From assembly GCA_963204725.1 (NCBI GenBank), contig CAUJHH010000058.1, positions 62,001 through 126,000 on the forward strand: a stretch of DNA of 64,000 bases, read 5' to 3'. Below are positions 62,601-64,000 of the stretch, piece by piece (the stretch's first letter is position 1; each line of letters begins with the position of its first letter). A program made the position numbers and the translations under genes. Source of the DNA: Planctomycetota bacterium (GTDB lineage Bacteria > Planctomycetota > Phycisphaerae > Phycisphaerales > UBA1924). Under the pieces are notes generated by a model that did not search any database, was not told the DNA's origin, and saw only the letters and a program-made list of their open reading frames with translations.

Positions 62601-64000
62601 ATGACGACGGCGAGAGAGATCCTTTCAGATGATGGTCCGATCGCCGCCGCGATTGGTCCTCGCTTCGAGTCTCGCGACGAACAGATGCGCATGGCCGAAG
62701 CGGTCGAAACCGCGATGGCGCAGGGAACCCACCTCGTCGTCGAGGCGGGCACCGGCGTCGGCAAGAGTTTCGCCTATCTGGTCCCCGCCATCAAACGCGC
62801 GATCGAAAAGAACGAGCGCGTCGTGATCGCAACGCACACCATTTCGCTCCAGGAGCAGTTGATGGAGAAGGATCTCCCGCTGCTCAAGGGCACACTCGAT
62901 GAGGACACGCTTCGCAACTGGGGACCCGCAAGCGAACTCCGCGCCGTCCTTGTCAAGGGCCGGGGCAACTACGTCAGCGTCCGCCGATTGAAGCTGGCTT
63001 CCGAGAGGCAGGATCGTCTCTTCTCCGACGGTGCAGCCAAGCGATCGCTGCATGTGATCGAGGATTGGGCCTATGAGACCGAGGACGGCTCGCTCTCCTC
63101 GCTCCCGCCGCTCGAGCGTCCCGGTGTCTGGGACAAGGTGCAGTCCGACTCGGCCAACTGCATGGGCCGGCGCTGCCCCTCGTACGACCGCTGCTTCTAC
63201 CAGTCCGCTCGGCGCGAGATGGACGAGGCCAACATCCTCGTGTGCAACCACGCGCTCTTCTTCAGCGACCTTGCCCTCCGCGCCGAGGGCGTCGGCTTTC
63301 TCCCCGAGTACCACCACGTTATCCTCGACGAGGCCCACACCGTCGAGGAGGTCGCGAGCGAGCACTTCGGGTTGAACCTCACCGAGGGCCGCGTGATGCA
63401 CCTGCTGACAACGCTCTATCAGCGGCGATCCGGCAAGGGCTATCTCCCGCAGCTCGCGCTGCTCGCTGGCGACCCCGGCGAGATCGATCGTGCTGTCCAC
63501 CTTGTGCTCGAGGCCGAGAGCGCGTGCCGCGAGTTCTTCGCCGACCTGCTCGAACTCGTGCAGTCTGGTCGGCTCAAGAACGGTCGCATGCGTTCTCCCG
63601 ACCTCATCGACAACCCGCTTACCCCTGCGCTCAATGCCCTCATGCTCCGCATGAAGCAGATCCGCGAGTCGATCAAGAACGAGGCCGACCGCTTCGAGCT
63701 CAACGCCTACATCGAGCGTGCCGATCGCATGGGCAAAGAGTGCCGCGCTCTCGTCGCCCAGTCGCAGCCTGGGTGCGCCTACTGGATCGACGCCTCAGGA
63801 AATGATGGCGAGGAGAGCGAGTTCGCGTCTATCCGCAAGGTCGGCGTCGCCTGCTCGCCGATCGACGTCGGTCCGATCCTGAAGGATCACCTCTTTGGTG
63901 CGGGTCACTCTGTGATTCTTACGAGCGCGACCCTCTCAACCCGTGCCGTGGAGAAGAACGCCCCGTTCGAGCACGTCGAGGCAGCGTTCGCACACACGCT
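62601..64000 (+). CDS. DinG/XPD-like superfamily 2 helicase (3' partial)
   Basis: At least 466 residues; the frame runs off the right edge. Visible motifs: Walker A GTGVGKS (residues 50-56), ATHTISLQEQL (Ia), DEAH (243-246) and TSATL, all of the DinG/XPD type. Three cysteines (NCMGRRCPSYDRCF, near 187, 192, 198) sit where these helicases bind a 4Fe-4S cluster. The usual first ligand, the Cys in 'KGRxNYLC', is Ser here (KGRGNYVS, near residue 126). DinG unwinds forked and R-loop DNA. ATG 62601 lies 5 bp after rsmG and may be translationally coupled. It needs the missing part to assign a subfamily. Confidence 0.88.
   Translation, partial: MTTAREILSDDGPIAAAIGPRFESRDEQMRMAEAVETAMAQGTHLVVEAGTGVGKSFAYLVPAIKRAIEKNERVVIATHTISLQEQLMEKDLPLLKGTLDEDTLRNWGPASELRAVLVKGRGNYVSVRRLKLASERQDRLFSDGAAKRSLHVIEDWAYETEDGSLSSLPPLERPGVWDKVQSDSANCMGRRCPSYDRCFYQSARREMDEANILVCNHALFFSDLALRAEGVGFLPEYHHVILDEAHTVEEVASEHFGLNLTEGRVMHLLTTLYQRRSGKGYLPQLALLAGDPGEIDRAVHLVLEAESACREFFADLLELVQSGRLKNGRMRSPDLIDNPLTPALNALMLRMKQIRESIKNEADRFELNAYIERADRMGKECRALVAQSQPGCAYWIDASGNDGEESEFASIRKVGVACSPIDVGPILKDHLFGAGHSVILTSATLSTRAVEKNAPFEHVEAAFAHT

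Noticed and set aside
1..64000. CRISPR arrays, insertion sequences, prophage or integrase genes
   Set aside because: No spaced direct repeats, transposase or integrase motifs, or terminal inverted repeats were found.

Overview
The window is GC-rich bacterial chromosome that looks like a member of the Planctomycetota, most likely class Phycisphaerae. This is inferred from the gene content: DUF1080 (3-keto-disaccharide hydrolase) and sialate-esterase fusions, a dockerin-like secreted protein ending in twin Asp-rich 'LDFLDF' repeats, a prepilin-like protein with an H-X9-DG motif, a free-standing secretin, LPS-type acyltransferase LpxA, and peptidoglycan synthesis genes kept in small clusters. 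No taxonomy search was possible. No rRNA, tRNA, CRISPR array, insertion sequence or prophage was seen; almost all of the sequence is coding.

Layout. 1-4.3 kb: two consecutive secreted glycan-degrading genes carrying four DUF1080 domains. 4.3-8.6 kb: a compact minus-strand run (lpxA-like, metallo-beta-lactamase fold, methyltransferase, glycosyltransferase-like, HAD hydrolase), divergent from lipB. 9.3-14.5 kb: OmpH/Skp-like chaperone, then a division cluster of rsmH, a LysM protein, an ftsL-like gene and ftsI. 14.6-19.1 kb: a lipoprotein peptidase and valS on the minus strand. 19.1-27.8 kb: TPR protein, lipoprotein, malate dehydrogenase, CpeT-FKBP fusion, J-domain protein, exopolysaccharide sugar transferase and a WG-repeat gene broken by a stop. 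27.8-32.4 kb: mnmG, a CPA2 antiporter and a UVR-motif protein. 32.8-36.5 kb: a sigma-70 factor, a secreted protein and trxB. 36.5-41.2 kb: a broken phytanoyl-CoA dioxygenase-like gene, an ACT protein, the iscS-iscU-iscA Fe-S cluster genes, and an anti-sigma/STAS pair. 41.4-44.9 kb: a large secretin. 45.2-50.3 kb: an unknown protein, coaX, a short MnmE-like GTPase, a membrane TPR protein and an RluD-type pseudouridine synthase. 50.3-57.2 kb: membrane protein, YceI, GNAT, dockerin-like protein, prepilin-like protein, tyrS and another membrane protein. 57.4-64 kb: folE2, mrdA-type PBP2, rodA, rsmG and a DinG-like helicase that runs off the window.

Functionally this is mostly housekeeping: cell-wall elongation and division, lipid A, lipoylation, tRNA charging and modification (valS, tyrS, mnmG, MnmE-like), rRNA methylation (rsmH, rsmG), Fe-S assembly, CoA and folate synthesis. 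The points most worth a second look are related 8-bp-period tandem repeats inserted in frame into three surface-loop regions of valS, two genes each split by one in-frame stop codon, a recurrent -10-like hexamer 6-8 nt before start codons that lack a Shine-Dalgarno sequence (suggesting leaderless mRNAs), a perfect 19-bp palindrome before the dockerin-like gene, and several enzymes with a changed key residue. I did not find a clearly new multi-gene system.
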